DNA of 64,000 nucleotides, taken from NCBI RefSeq assembly GCF_002262885.1, contig NZ_NKYF01000001.1:1240001-1304000 (forward strand), written 5' to 3'. Numbering within the stretch: position 1 is the stretch's first letter; each line of letters starts with the position of its first letter. The translations under genes were made by a program, and so were the position numbers. This DNA comes from Pseudonocardia sp. MH-G8 (GTDB taxonomy: Bacteria; Actinomycetota; Actinomycetes; Mycobacteriales; Pseudonocardiaceae). Shown here piece by piece: positions 29,684 through 38,167 of this stretch. The notes below the pieces were generated by a model that ran no database searches, was not told where the DNA came from, and worked only from the letters and a program-made list of their open reading frames with translations.

Positions 29684-30454
29684 TCATGCCATCGCCCCCC
29701 GGGCGTCGAGGTGGCCTGCCAGGGAAGCGGCGGCCTGCTGCAGCAACGGCACGATCCGCTCGACGGCCGCCCACGTCACGCGCGTGTCGGGACCCGAGAC
29801 CGACAGCGCCGTGGACGCCGGGCCACCCGGCACCGCCACGGCAACGCACCGCACACCCAGCTCCTGTTCGGCGTCGTCGACGCCGTAACCCTGGGCTCGG
29901 ATGCGCTCCAGCTCGCGCGCCAGCCGGTCCGGGTCGGTGATCGTGTGCGGGGTCTGGGCCGCCATCCCGGTGCGGGCGAGGATCGCGCCGACCTCCGCGG
30001 GCGGCAGTTGGGCCAGCAGCACCTTCCCCACGCCGGTGCAGTGCACCGGCACCCGCCTGCCGACCTCGGTGAACATCCGCATCGAGTGCCGCGACGGCAC
30101 CTGGGCCACGTAGACGACCGCGTCGCCGTCACGCATCGCGAGGTTCGCCGTCTCACCCGCCTCGTCGACGAGCTCGGCGAGCTGCGGGCGGGCCCACTCC
30201 CCGAGCATCCGCGACGCGGCGTCACCGAGCCCGATCAGCCGAGGACCCAGCGCGTAGCGACGGGACGGGAGCTGCCGCACGTACCCGGACGTCACCAGCG
30301 TGCGGACGATCCGGTGGATGGTGGGCAGCGGCAGCCCGGACCGGGTGGCCAGCTCCGAGAGCGCGACGGCCCCACCGGCATCGGCCATGTGCTCGAGCAG
30401 GGCGAAGGCGCGGTCGAGCGACTGCACGCCGCCGCCGCGGTCCGGCTGGCTCAT
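29684..30454 (-). CDS. IclR-family transcriptional regulator
   Basis: 256 aa, the normal IclR size. The winged HTH is at about residues 10-70 (SLDRAFALLEHMADAGGAVA, LSELATRSGLPLPTIHRIVR). The C-terminal effector domain has VHCTGVGKVLLAQLPP and GYGVDDAEQELGVRCVAVAV. IclR proteins sense small organic acids. It lies downstream of the crotonase and MatC-like genes. Palindromes around CCGCATCGCGG in the divergent promoter region (32742-32875) are of a type IclR proteins bind, so it probably controls both arms of this cluster. Confidence 0.9.
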   Translation of the reverse strand: MSQPDRGGGVQSLDRAFALLEHMADAGGAVALSELATRSGLPLPTIHRIVRTLVTSGYVRQLPSRRYALGPRLIGLGDAASRMLGEWARPQLAELVDEAGETANLAMRDGDAVVYVAQVPSRHSMRMFTEVGRRVPVHCTGVGKVLLAQLPPAEVGAILARTGMAAQTPHTITDPDRLARELERIRAQGYGVDDAEQELGVRCVAVAVPGGPASTALSVSGPDTRVTWAAVERIVPLLQQAAASLAGHLDARGAMA

Positions 30455-30507
30455 CCGTCCACCCCGTTCCTCCTGCTGATCGAGCCCTCGACCCTATTCG
30501 GTCGGGA

Positions 30508-31290
30508 TCACTCCCCTGTCCAGGTGGCCCGCTCCTTCCGGGCGAACGCGGCGACGGCCGAGGCGAAGTCCGCGCTCCCGTAGACGCGCGTGACGATGTC
30601 GTCGTCCTCGGGCAGGCCCGCGCGGCGCAGGCGCGTGACCGACTGCTTCGTGGCCCACATCGACAGCGGCGCGTGCGAGGCCAGCGTCGTGACGGTCTCG
30701 TCCAGCGCCGCGTCCAGCCCTGCCGCGTCGTCGACGAGCTGGGTGACGAACCCGGCGGCGTGCGCCTCCGCGGCGTCGAGCAGCCGGGCACGCAGCAGCA
30801 TGTCCAGCGTGCGCGAGCGGCCCAGGTGCGCCAGGAGCAGCGCGGTGGTGTCCATCGACAGGCAGTTGCCCAGCGTCCGCGCGATCGGGATCCCGAACCG
30901 GGACGCGCTGGTGGCAATCCGCAGGTCGCAGGTGGCGGCGAGGCCGAGGCCCCCGCCGATGCAGTACCCGTCGACCGCGGCGACCGTGGCCACCTCGGTG
31001 TCCTCCAACCGGCGCAGGATCCGGGTCATCCGCTCCTCGTACTCGACGCCCTTGGCGCCGTCGAAGCCGGAGAACTGCCCGATGTCGGTGCCGGAGACGA
31101 AGGCCTTCCCGCCCGCGCCGCGCAGCACGAGCACGCGGATGTCGCGGTCGGCGTCGGCCTTCTCGCACGCGTCGTACAGGCCCTCGTACATCGCGAACGT
31201 CAGCGCGTTGTAGGCCTTCGGGCGGTTGAACGTCACGCGCAGGACGGGCCCGTCCTGCTCGACCAGCAGGTCGTTCTCAGTCGTGGTCAT
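30508..31290 (-). CDS. enoyl-CoA hydratase/isomerase superfamily protein with altered active site
   Basis: 260 aa crotonase fold: FNRPKAYNALTFAMYEGLYD, the oxyanion-hole segments GGKAFVSGTDIGQF and VDGYCIGGGLGLAATCDLRI. Where classical hydratases have PEI-LG with a catalytic Glu, this protein has PIARTLGN. The second catalytic Glu position reads LDM (Asp). It is therefore unlikely to be a standard hydratase; isomerase, hydrolase or decarboxylase activity on a CoA thioester is possible. It lies 68 bp downstream of the MatC-like carrier gene and before iclR. Confidence 0.88.
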   Translation of the reverse strand: MTTTENDLLVEQDGPVLRVTFNRPKAYNALTFAMYEGLYDACEKADADRDIRVLVLRGAGGKAFVSGTDIGQFSGFDGAKGVEYEERMTRILRRLEDTEVATVAAVDGYCIGGGLGLAATCDLRIATSASRFGIPIARTLGNCLSMDTTALLLAHLGRSRTLDMLLRARLLDAAEAHAAGFVTQLVDDAAGLDAALDETVTTLASHAPLSMWATKQSVTRLRRAGLPEDDDIVTRVYGSADFASAVAAFARKERATWTGE

Positions 31291-31358
31291 CGCTGCATCG
31301 TCCCGACACGCTCCTCGATCTCGTCGTCCACGTAGCCGAACTCACCCCGGCCCGGCAC

Positions 31359-32708
31359 CTACAGCCACCCGGGCGCGACCAGCAGCAGCCAGGTGATCGG
31401 CGGGGTGAGGAGCACCATCGAGAAGCCCCACACGAGGAGCCGCTTGTAGACGTAGTCGCGGTGCTCCTCGGGGGCGTTCGCCACGGTGAGGGCTCCCGAG
31501 GTGGAGTACGGGCTCGAGTCGACCACGGACGACGAGATCGCGAACGCCGTGATGACGCCGACCACACCGAGCTGCCCGCCCATCAGCAACGGCACCGCGA
31601 GCGGGATCAGCACGGTGATGATGCCCGTGGTGGAGGCGAACGCCGAGACGACGGAGCCGATGTAGAACAGCAGCAGAGCGGCCAGCAGCGGAATGGCGAG
31701 CCCGGCGACGCCCTCGCCGAGGACGTCGATCGTGCCGTTCTCCTCCATGAGGGCGACGTAGGTGGCCACGCCGCAGACCAGCAGCACGGTCGGCCAGGCG
31801 ACCTGGGCGACGGCGCCCTTGTACGCCTGCGGCGACAGGATCGACAGCACCACGGCGGCGGTGACGGCGAGAAGCCCGACGTCGAGCTGGAAGCCCAGCG
31901 CGCCCACCGCGACGCCGAGCAGCGCCACGAGCGTGAACGTCCGGTTGCGGTCGAGCGTCGTGACCGACCGGCGCTCGCCCTCGGTGAAGCCGGCGCCGGT
32001 GGCACCCGTGGTGGTGCTCTTGGCTGCGCCGGGCCCGCCGCCCGGTGCGACCTCGGGTCCGCCCACCGCTGCCGGCTCCTCGGCCACGCGGCCCATCAGC
32101 TGGCGCCCCCCGAACAGGAAGAACGCAACGACGTTGAGGAGGGTGTTGAACACGAGGCTGCCGAGGAAGAGGACCAGCGGGTCGCCGGGCAGGCCTGCCG
32201 CGTCCACCACGCCGTTGGTGATCGCGCCGAAGATGCTGAGCGGCGAGAAGCCACCTGCCGTCGCCCCGTTGATGATCGACAGACCCATGATCATCGGGTT
32301 GATTCGGTGCTGCACCGCGAGGCTGAGCCCGATCGGCGCGATGATCGCGACCGCCGCCGGCACCACCGACCCGAACGCCGTGAGTACGGCAGTGATCGCG
32401 AACATGATCCACGGGATCAGCACGATCCGGCCGCGCACGGCGCGCACCGACCGGTCGACGAGCCAGTCGACCGTGCCGTTGGCCCGGGCGATCGCGAACA
32501 GGAACGTGACACCGACCAACGTCACGAACAGGCCGCCGGGGAAGCCGGCGACCACTCCGTCGGCAACGTCGCCCGGAGAGCCTTCCAACGCGATCGACCC
32601 GACGATGAAGGCCGCCACCAGCGCGATCGCGCCGAGGTTGATCGGCAACGTCGTGGCGATCACGAACGCGACCACCATCAGGAGGATCGAGATCAGGTGG
32701 ATTGACAT
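31359..32708 (-). CDS. MatC-like dicarboxylate carrier (SLC13/ion-transporter superfamily)
   Basis: 449 aa from ATG 32708 (GAGGAA 6 nt upstream; GTG 32714 is possible). About 11-12 membrane segments. The N-terminus, LLMVVAFVIATTLPINLGAI, matches the MatC N-terminal domain of malonate/dicarboxylate carriers. The paired motifs INGATAGGFSPLSIFG and SSSVVDSSPYSTSGAL are hairpin elements expected in ion-transporter superfamily members. A charged cytoplasmic loop separates the halves. It likely imports the organic acid consumed by this gene cluster. Confidence 0.88.
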   Translation of the reverse strand: MSIHLISILLMVVAFVIATTLPINLGAIALVAAFIVGSIALEGSPGDVADGVVAGFPGGLFVTLVGVTFLFAIARANGTVDWLVDRSVRAVRGRIVLIPWIMFAITAVLTAFGSVVPAAVAIIAPIGLSLAVQHRINPMIMGLSIINGATAGGFSPLSIFGAITNGVVDAAGLPGDPLVLFLGSLVFNTLLNVVAFFLFGGRQLMGRVAEEPAAVGGPEVAPGGGPGAAKSTTTGATGAGFTEGERRSVTTLDRNRTFTLVALLGVAVGALGFQLDVGLLAVTAAVVLSILSPQAYKGAVAQVAWPTVLLVCGVATYVALMEENGTIDVLGEGVAGLAIPLLAALLLFYIGSVVSAFASTTGIITVLIPLAVPLLMGGQLGVVGVITAFAISSSVVDSSPYSTSGALTVANAPEEHRDYVYKRLLVWGFSMVLLTPPITWLLLVAPGWL

Positions 32709-32741
32709 GGGCACTTCCTCACGGCGGCGTTGTCGGAGGTG

Positions 32742-32756
32742 TTCCGCATCGCGGAA
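32742..32756. promoter_or_regulatory. IclR-type operator box 1
   Basis: TTCCGCATCGCGGAA is a perfect 6-bp inverted repeat around ATC. It lies 33 bp upstream of the MatC-like start. It is followed by a direct repeat of AGTATGRTTCCGG (32756-32768 and 32774-32786). Confidence 0.65.
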
Positions 32757-32842
32757 GTATGATTCCGGCGAGGAGTATGGTTCCGGTCACTCGAAGCGTC
32801 AACCCCGGGAGCCTCCGCCGCCGACGGCAGGTGGACGGCGCA

Positions 32843-32855
32843 ACCGCGATGCGGT
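32843..32855. promoter_or_regulatory. IclR-type operator box 2
   Basis: ACCGCGATGCGGT has the core CCGCGATGCGG, the exact reverse complement of the core in box 1 (CCGCATCGCGG). It is 36 bp upstream of the aminotransferase start. Confidence 0.6.
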
Positions 32856-32862
32856 AGTTCTC

Positions 32863-32875
32863 TTCCGCGATACGA
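32863..32875. promoter_or_regulatory. IclR-type operator box 3 (degenerate)
   Basis: TTCCGCGATACGA keeps the left half of the box 2 core and two bases of the right half. It is just upstream of the aminotransferase ribosome-binding site (GGAGGT) and could block transcription. Confidence 0.4.
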
Positions 32876-32891
32876 CATTGGAGGTCCGCGC

Positions 32892-34064
32892 GTGCACACC
32901 ACCGGAGGGCGTCACTTCCTGCAGATCCCCGGTCCGACGAACGTGCCGGACCGGGTTCTGCGGGCCATGGCCGCACCCACGATCGACCATCGCGGACCGG
33001 AGTTCGCGGAGCTGACGAAGGCCGTGCTGCCCGCACTCGGGCCGGTGTTCGGCACCGCGGGACCGGTTGTGATCTATCCCTCGTCCGGCACCGGCGCCTG
33101 GGAGGCCGCGCTGGTCAACACGCTCAGCCCCGGCGACCGGGTGCTGATGAGCGAGACCGGGCACTTCTCCACGCTGTGGTCCGAGCTCGCCGGCCGGCTC
33201 GGCCTGCAGGTCGAGATCATCCCGGGCGACTGGCGCCACGGCGCCGACCCCACCGCCATCGGGGAGCGCCTCGCGGCCGACACCGCCCGCGAGATCAAGG
33301 CCGTCTGCGTCGTGCACAACGAGACCTCCACCGGCGTCACCAGCCGGGTGCCCGACGTCCGCGCCGCCATCGACGACGCCGGCCACCCCGCGCTGCTGCT
33401 CGTCGACACGATCTCCTCGCTCGCGTCCATCGACTACCGCCACGACGAGTGGCGCGTGGACGTCACCGTCGCCGGGTCGCAGAAGGGCCTGATGCTGCCC
33501 CCGGGCCTCGGCTTCAACGCCGTCAGCGAGAAGGCGCTGGCCGCGGCGGGATCGGCCGGGCTGCCGCGGTCGTACTGGGACTGGCGACCGATCATCGAGG
33601 CCAACGCGCGCGGCTTCTTCCCCTCCACCCCGGCCACCAACCTGCTCTACGGCCTGCGCGAGGCGTGCACGATGCTCGCCGAGGAAGGGCTGGAGCACGT
33701 CTTCGCGCGCCACCAGCGCCACGCCGCCGCCACCCGCGCCGCCGTCCGCGCGTGGGGTCTGGAGGTGCTGTGCGCCGACGAGCGCGAGCACTCCGGCGCG
33801 CTCACCGCCGTGCTCGTGCCCGAGGGCCTCGACGCCGACGCGGTGCGCCGGATCATCCTCGAGAAGTTCGACATGTCGCTGGGCGCCGGACTGGGCAAGC
33901 TCGCCGGCAAGATCTTCCGGATCGGGCACCTCGGCCACTTCAACGACCTGACGCTGGTCGGCACGCTGGGCGGCGTGCAGATGGGGCTGCAGCTGGCCGG
34001 AGTCCCGATCAAGCCCGGTGGTGTGGAGGCGGCGCTGGAGAGCCTGCGGGAGGCCGCCGCATGA
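32892..34064 (+). CDS. class V aminotransferase (alanine/serine-glyoxylate aminotransferase type)
   Basis: 390 aa PLP enzyme. It opens FLQIPGPTNVPDRVLRAMA and has the glyoxylate-aminotransferase pattern: IDHRGPEF, YPSSGTGAWEAALVN, VHNETSTGV, DTISSLASIDY and the PLP lysine in VAGSQKGLMLPPGLGF. Members interconvert glyoxylate and glycine with serine or alanine. The start is GTG 32892 after GGAGGT. Its TGA overlaps the ATG of the flavin/Fe-S gene, so they are coupled. Together with the 2-hydroxy-acid oxidase next door it suggests glyoxylate or 2-oxo-acid metabolism. Confidence 0.92.
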   Translation: MHTTGGRHFLQIPGPTNVPDRVLRAMAAPTIDHRGPEFAELTKAVLPALGPVFGTAGPVVIYPSSGTGAWEAALVNTLSPGDRVLMSETGHFSTLWSELAGRLGLQVEIIPGDWRHGADPTAIGERLAADTAREIKAVCVVHNETSTGVTSRVPDVRAAIDDAGHPALLLVDTISSLASIDYRHDEWRVDVTVAGSQKGLMLPPGLGFNAVSEKALAAAGSAGLPRSYWDWRPIIEANARGFFPSTPATNLLYGLREACTMLAEEGLEHVFARHQRHAAATRAAVRAWGLEVLCADEREHSGALTAVLVPEGLDADAVRRIILEKFDMSLGAGLGKLAGKIFRIGHLGHFNDLTLVGTLGGVQMGLQLAGVPIKPGGVEAALESLREAAA

Positions 34065-37003
34065 CGCGCGTCCTCGCCGGCAGCACGGATCTGCAGCGAG
34101 CACTGGACCGTGAGCTCGAGGGCGAGGTCCTGTTCGACGACTACACCCGCCACCTCTACTCGCGCGATGCCAGCATGTACGCGATCACGCCCGTCGGCGT
34201 GGTCGCGCCCCGGCACGCGGGCGACGTCGTCACCGCGGTGCGGCTGGCCGCCGAGCACGGGGTGCCCGTGCTGCCCCGCGGCGGTGGCACCAGCCTCGCC
34301 GGGCAGACCGTCGGCGAGGCGCTGGTGCTCGACTTCGCCCGGCACATGAGCACGATCGTCGCGCTCGACCCGGAGGCGCGCACCGCCCGCGTGCAGCCGG
34401 GCGTGGTGCAGGACCAGCTCAACCGCGCCGCCGCACGGCACGGCCTGATGTTCGGACCGGACACGTCGACGTCCAACCGCGCCACGCTCGGCGGGATGAT
34501 CGGCAACAACTCCGCGGGCAGCGGCTCCGTCCGCTACGGGATGACGATCGACCACGTACGCGCGCTCGACGTCGTGCTCTCCGACGCCTCGACGGCCCGC
34601 TTCGGCCCGGTCGACGAGGCCGAGCGCGCCCGCCGCGCCGTCGGCGACACGCTGGAGGCGGCGCTCTACCGGGAGCTGCCCCTGCTCGTCGACGCGCACC
34701 GCGACGCGATCAGCGGCGGATTCCCGAAGTTCTGGCGGCGGGCCGGGGGTTATCGCCTCGACCGGCTCACCGACTCGTTCGACCTCGCGAAGTTCGTGGT
34801 GGGCTCGGAGGGCACGCTCGTCGTGGCCACCGAGGCCGAGGTCGGGCTCGTGCCCAAGCCACCGACCACCGTGATCGCGGTGGGGCACTTCCGCTCCACC
34901 CAGGCCGCGATCGACGCCACCGAAGACGCGTTGGCCTGCGACCCCGCGGCCGTCGAGCTGATGGACCGCACGATCCTCGACCTGTCCCGCCAGAAACACG
35001 AGTACGCCGCGCTGGGCACGATCCTGAGCGACGACCCGGACGCCCTGCTGTTCGTCTCCTTCAGCGGCGACGACCGCGCCGCGCTCACCGTGCAGCTGGA
35101 TCGGCTGACTGCGCTGTGGGAGAAGCACGGGCACGGCTACCACACACTGCGTGCCGAGACCCCTGCGCAGCAGGCCGCGCTGCTCAAGGTCCGCAAGGCC
35201 GGCCTCGGGCTGCTGATGGCCGCGAGCACGGGCACCAACCGGCCCGCCGCGTTCGTCGAGGACACCGCCGTCGACCCGGCCCGGCTCGCCGAGTACACCG
35301 CGCGCTTCGCGAAGGTCCTCGACCGGCACGGGATGCGTGCGGGGTTCTACGGCCACGCCTCGGTCGGCTGCCTGCACGTGCGCCCGTTCGTCGACCTCTC
35401 CCGGCCCGACGAGGTCGCGAAGATGCGGTCGGTCGCCGAGGAGATCCGCGACCTCGTCGCCGAGTTCGGCGGGGCCAACTCCTCCGAGCACGGCGACGGC
35501 CTCGCCCGCAGCGAGTTCAACCGGCAGCTGTTCGGCGACGAGCTCTACGAGGCGATGCGCCGGGTCAAGGGGATCTTCGACCCGGACGACCGGATGAACC
35601 CCGGCAAGATCGTCGACGCGCCGTCGATGACCTCGCACCTGCGGGAACCGGCGCTGCCGCCGCCCGGGCCGCTGACCACGGCCCTGGACTTCACCGTCAT
35701 CGCGGGCGGCGAGCACGGCATGCGCGGTGCCGCCGACCGGTGCATGAACATCGGCGTGTGCCGCAAGGACGACACCGGCGTCATGTGCCCGTCGTACATG
35801 GCCACCCACCGCGAGGAGGACGCCACCCGCGGGCGGGCGAACGCGCTGGTCAAAGCGCTGTCCGAGCCCGATCCGCGCACCGCGCTCGGCGACGACCGGC
35901 TGCACGAGGTGCTCGACCTGTGCCTGATGTGCAAGGCCTGCAAGAGCGAGTGCCCGCTGTCGGTGGACATGGCCACGCTCAAGGCCGAGGCCCTGCACCA
36001 CAAGCACGAGACGAAGGGCATCCCGCTGCGCTCGCGGGTGTTCGCGGGCATCCGCGGCCTCAACCGCCTCGGCGCAGCGAGCGCCCCCCTGGCCAACCTC
36101 CCGAACCGCGTGCCCGCGCTGCGCAAGCTGATGGCGAGGGCGATCGGTATAGCTCCGGAACGCCCGCTCCCCACGTTCGCGGCGGAGACGCTGATGTCGT
36201 GGTGGCACTCCCGGGAGGTTCAGGAAAGCCACATTCATGAACCTGCAGGGCAGGAAAGTGGCTTTCCTGAACCTCGGAGCCGGGGGCCGCTCACCTTTCT
36301 CGGGGATTCGTTCACCTCCTTCACCGAGCCTGCCATCGGGATCGCGGCGATCGAGCTGCTGGAGCTCGCCGGCTGGGACGTGCGGCTGGAGTCCGGGGGG
36401 TGCTGCGGGCGCGCGGCGTTCTCCAAGGGGATGCTCGACCAGGCGAAGCGGCAGGCGTCGGGACTGGTCGACGCGCTGGCCGGCACGCAGGGTCCGATCG
36501 CGGGCGTCGAGCCGTCCTGCGTGCTCACCCTCGGCGACGAGCACCGGGCCCTGCTGGGCGCCGACGACCCCCGCGTCGCCGACGTGGCCGGACGCGCCCG
36601 GCTCGTGGACGAACTGCTCGTCGAGGCCATCGACGACGGCGCGCTGCGCCTGCGCGAGGACGCCTGGCCCGCCGGGCACCGGATCCTCTACCACGGCCAC
36701 TGCCACCAGAAGGCCGAGGTCGGCACCGCCGCCACCGTGGCCCTGATGAAGCGGATCCCCGGCGCCGAGGTCGTCGAGGTCGACGCCGGGTGCTGCGGGA
36801 TGGCCGGCTCGTTCGGGTTCGAGGCCGAGCACTACGAGGTGTCGATGCAGGTGGGCGAGGACCGCCTCTTCCCCGCCGTCCGCGCCGAGCCCGGAGCCAC
36901 GGTCATCGCCGCCACGGGTGTCTCCTGCCGTCAACAGATCGCCCACGGCACGACGCGGCGGGCCCACCACCCGGTGGAACTGATCCGCGCCGCCCTGGCC
37001 TGA
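34061..37003 (+). CDS. fused FAD-linked oxidase and Fe-S (GlcD-GlcF-like) 2-hydroxy-acid dehydrogenase
   Basis: 980 aa. The N-terminal half is a VAO/PCMH flavin domain: PRGGGTSLAGQTVG (about 71-84), NNSAGSGSVRYGM (about 147-160) and C-terminal NSSEHGDGLARSEFN. The second half is ferredoxin-like, with CMNIGVCRKDDTGVMC (about 561-576) and CLMCKACKSECP (about 624-635), then two CCG domains (GGCCGRAAF near 780, GCCGMAGSFG near 910). This matches one-piece D-lactate, glycolate or D-2-hydroxyglutarate dehydrogenases feeding electrons to the respiratory chain. Residues about 719-738 are encoded by a palindromic insertion. Confidence 0.92.
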   Translation: MTRVLAGSTDLQRALDRELEGEVLFDDYTRHLYSRDASMYAITPVGVVAPRHAGDVVTAVRLAAEHGVPVLPRGGGTSLAGQTVGEALVLDFARHMSTIVALDPEARTARVQPGVVQDQLNRAAARHGLMFGPDTSTSNRATLGGMIGNNSAGSGSVRYGMTIDHVRALDVVLSDASTARFGPVDEAERARRAVGDTLEAALYRELPLLVDAHRDAISGGFPKFWRRAGGYRLDRLTDSFDLAKFVVGSEGTLVVATEAEVGLVPKPPTTVIAVGHFRSTQAAIDATEDALACDPAAVELMDRTILDLSRQKHEYAALGTILSDDPDALLFVSFSGDDRAALTVQLDRLTALWEKHGHGYHTLRAETPAQQAALLKVRKAGLGLLMAASTGTNRPAAFVEDTAVDPARLAEYTARFAKVLDRHGMRAGFYGHASVGCLHVRPFVDLSRPDEVAKMRSVAEEIRDLVAEFGGANSSEHGDGLARSEFNRQLFGDELYEAMRRVKGIFDPDDRMNPGKIVDAPSMTSHLREPALPPPGPLTTALDFTVIAGGEHGMRGAADRCMNIGVCRKDDTGVMCPSYMATHREEDATRGRANALVKALSEPDPRTALGDDRLHEVLDLCLMCKACKSECPLSVDMATLKAEALHHKHETKGIPLRSRVFAGIRGLNRLGAASAPLANLPNRVPALRKLMARAIGIAPERPLPTFAAETLMSWWHSREVQESHIHEPAGQESGFPEPRSRGPLTFLGDSFTSFTEPAIGIAAIELLELAGWDVRLESGGCCGRAAFSKGMLDQAKRQASGLVDALAGTQGPIAGVEPSCVLTLGDEHRALLGADDPRVADVAGRARLVDELLVEAIDDGALRLREDAWPAGHRILYHGHCHQKAEVGTAATVALMKRIPGAEVVEVDAGCCGMAGSFGFEAEHYEVSMQVGEDRLFPAVRAEPGATVIAATGVSCRQQIAHGTTRRAHHPVELIRAALA
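36216..36274. repeat. palindromic element in frame within the FAD/Fe-S oxidoreductase gene
   Basis: AGGTTCAGGAAAGCCAC (36216-36232) and GTGGCTTTCCTGAACCT (36258-36274) are perfect 17-bp inverted repeats with a 25-nt loop. The loop contains smaller palindromes TTCATGAA and CCTGCAGG. It encodes the linker (starting EVQESHIHEP) between the Fe-S domain and first CCG domain, where the reading frame stays open. Confidence 0.8.
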
Positions 37004-37013
37004 CCATCAGCCT

Positions 37014-37053
37014 GTGAGTGGATACGAGTGCTGCAGCACTCGTATCCACTCAC
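37014..37053. terminator. perfect 40-bp palindrome between convergent genes
   Basis: GTGAGTGGATACGAGTGCTG is followed directly by its exact reverse complement, giving 20-bp arms with no spacer. It starts 10 bp after the FAD/Fe-S stop and ends 7 bp before the asparaginase stop. It is a probable bidirectional terminator without a U-tract, or a cruciform-forming site. Confidence 0.7.
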
Positions 37054-37060
37054 GACCGCG

Positions 37061-37999
37061 TCAGCGGAGCGGTTCGACCTCGCCGACCGGCTCGCCGTGG
37101 CCCAGGACCGGGACCCGGCCGATCTCGTCCAGGCCCTCGATGCCCAGGGCGGCCGTGACGACCGGCGGTACCGGGCGCGCGGAGCCGTCCGCGATCTTGA
37201 CGGCCACCGCGCCGCCGTCGGGCAGGGCCGCGGCGAACACGCCCTCGGCGCCGTCCTTCGCGACGAGACCGGGCACGGCGCCGATCAGCTGCGTGGCGAA
37301 CCGCCCGGTGCCGCCCAACCACCACGGATGGGCGCGCACCGCCGTGGCCACCCGGTGCTCGGGCGTCCCCGGCGCGGCCGTGGCGATCCGGGCGAATGCC
37401 CGGGCCAGGCCCGTCACGGTGCAGGAGAACAGGGGCGCGCCGCAGCCGTCGACGGTGGTGTGCGCCGGGTCGCCGTCGCCGGTCAGCTCGGCCACCGCGG
37501 CCTGCACGGCCTGCTGCAGCGGGTGCGCCGGGCCCCGGTAGGCGGCGCGGTCCCAACCCGCGGCGACGCACGTGGCCAGCATCGCCGCATGCTTGCCCGA
37601 GCAGTTCTGCGTGAGCGACGACGGCTCGTTCCCGGCCGAGCGCCAGGCGAACGCGGCGCCGGCGTCGAGCGGGAGGGCGGGGGTGTTCTGCAGGTCGGCG
37701 ACGTCGAGCCCGGCACCGTCGAGGATGCGGCGGACGCCGGCGAGGTGCGCGGGCTCGCCGGAGTGGCTGGCGCAGGCGAGTGCGAGCAGCTCGTCGTGGA
37801 GGTCGAGGCCACTGCGCAGCATCGCGACCGCCTGCACGGGCTTCAGCGCCGAGCGCGCGAAGAACGTGACGTCCGGGTCGCCGCGCCGCAGCCGCACCGC
37901 CCCGTCCGGCCCGAGCACGACCAGGTGCCCCCGGTGCACCGACTCGACCACCCCGCCGCGCACCACGTGCGCCAGGACCTCGGCTCCGTCCTCGATCAC
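37061..37999 (-). CDS. L-asparaginase II family (thermolabile, Rhizobium-type)
   Basis: 312 aa. The pattern matches the asparaginase II family found in Rhizobium etli AnsA relatives, not the E. coli type. Motifs: VVESVHRGHLVVLGPDG, FARSALKPVQAVAML with the Ser-x-x-Lys catalytic pair, CASHSGEPAHL, NCSGKHAAMLATC and VDGCGAPLFS. It hydrolyses asparagine to aspartate and ammonia in the cytoplasm. The start is GTG 37999. Its 5' side is the 472-bp repeat-bearing gap shared with the histidine kinase. Confidence 0.9.
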   Translation of the reverse strand: MIEDGAEVLAHVVRGGVVESVHRGHLVVLGPDGAVRLRRGDPDVTFFARSALKPVQAVAMLRSGLDLHDELLALACASHSGEPAHLAGVRRILDGAGLDVADLQNTPALPLDAGAAFAWRSAGNEPSSLTQNCSGKHAAMLATCVAAGWDRAAYRGPAHPLQQAVQAAVAELTGDGDPAHTTVDGCGAPLFSCTVTGLARAFARIATAAPGTPEHRVATAVRAHPWWLGGTGRFATQLIGAVPGLVAKDGAEGVFAAALPDGGAVAVKIADGSARPVPPVVTAALGIEGLDEIGRVPVLGHGEPVGEVEPLR

Positions 38000-38167
38000 A
38001 TCGACACGCTATGCCGACGACGCCGCCGCCGGGCACCGGAACCCGGATCACCGCCTTCATGGTCACCGAACCGGCGCAGGAGCGGCGAGATACCGCCGCG
38101 GGCGCACCCATCCGGCGATCATGACCGGTGCGGCGTCGATTGGCTCACGAAGATCACCGGCCTCGCC

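Noticed and set aside
33647..36970. An 1107-codon minus-strand frame opposite the aminotransferase and FAD/Fe-S genes
   Set aside because: The opposite strand has full-length conserved enzymes; this frame has low-complexity composition and no motif.
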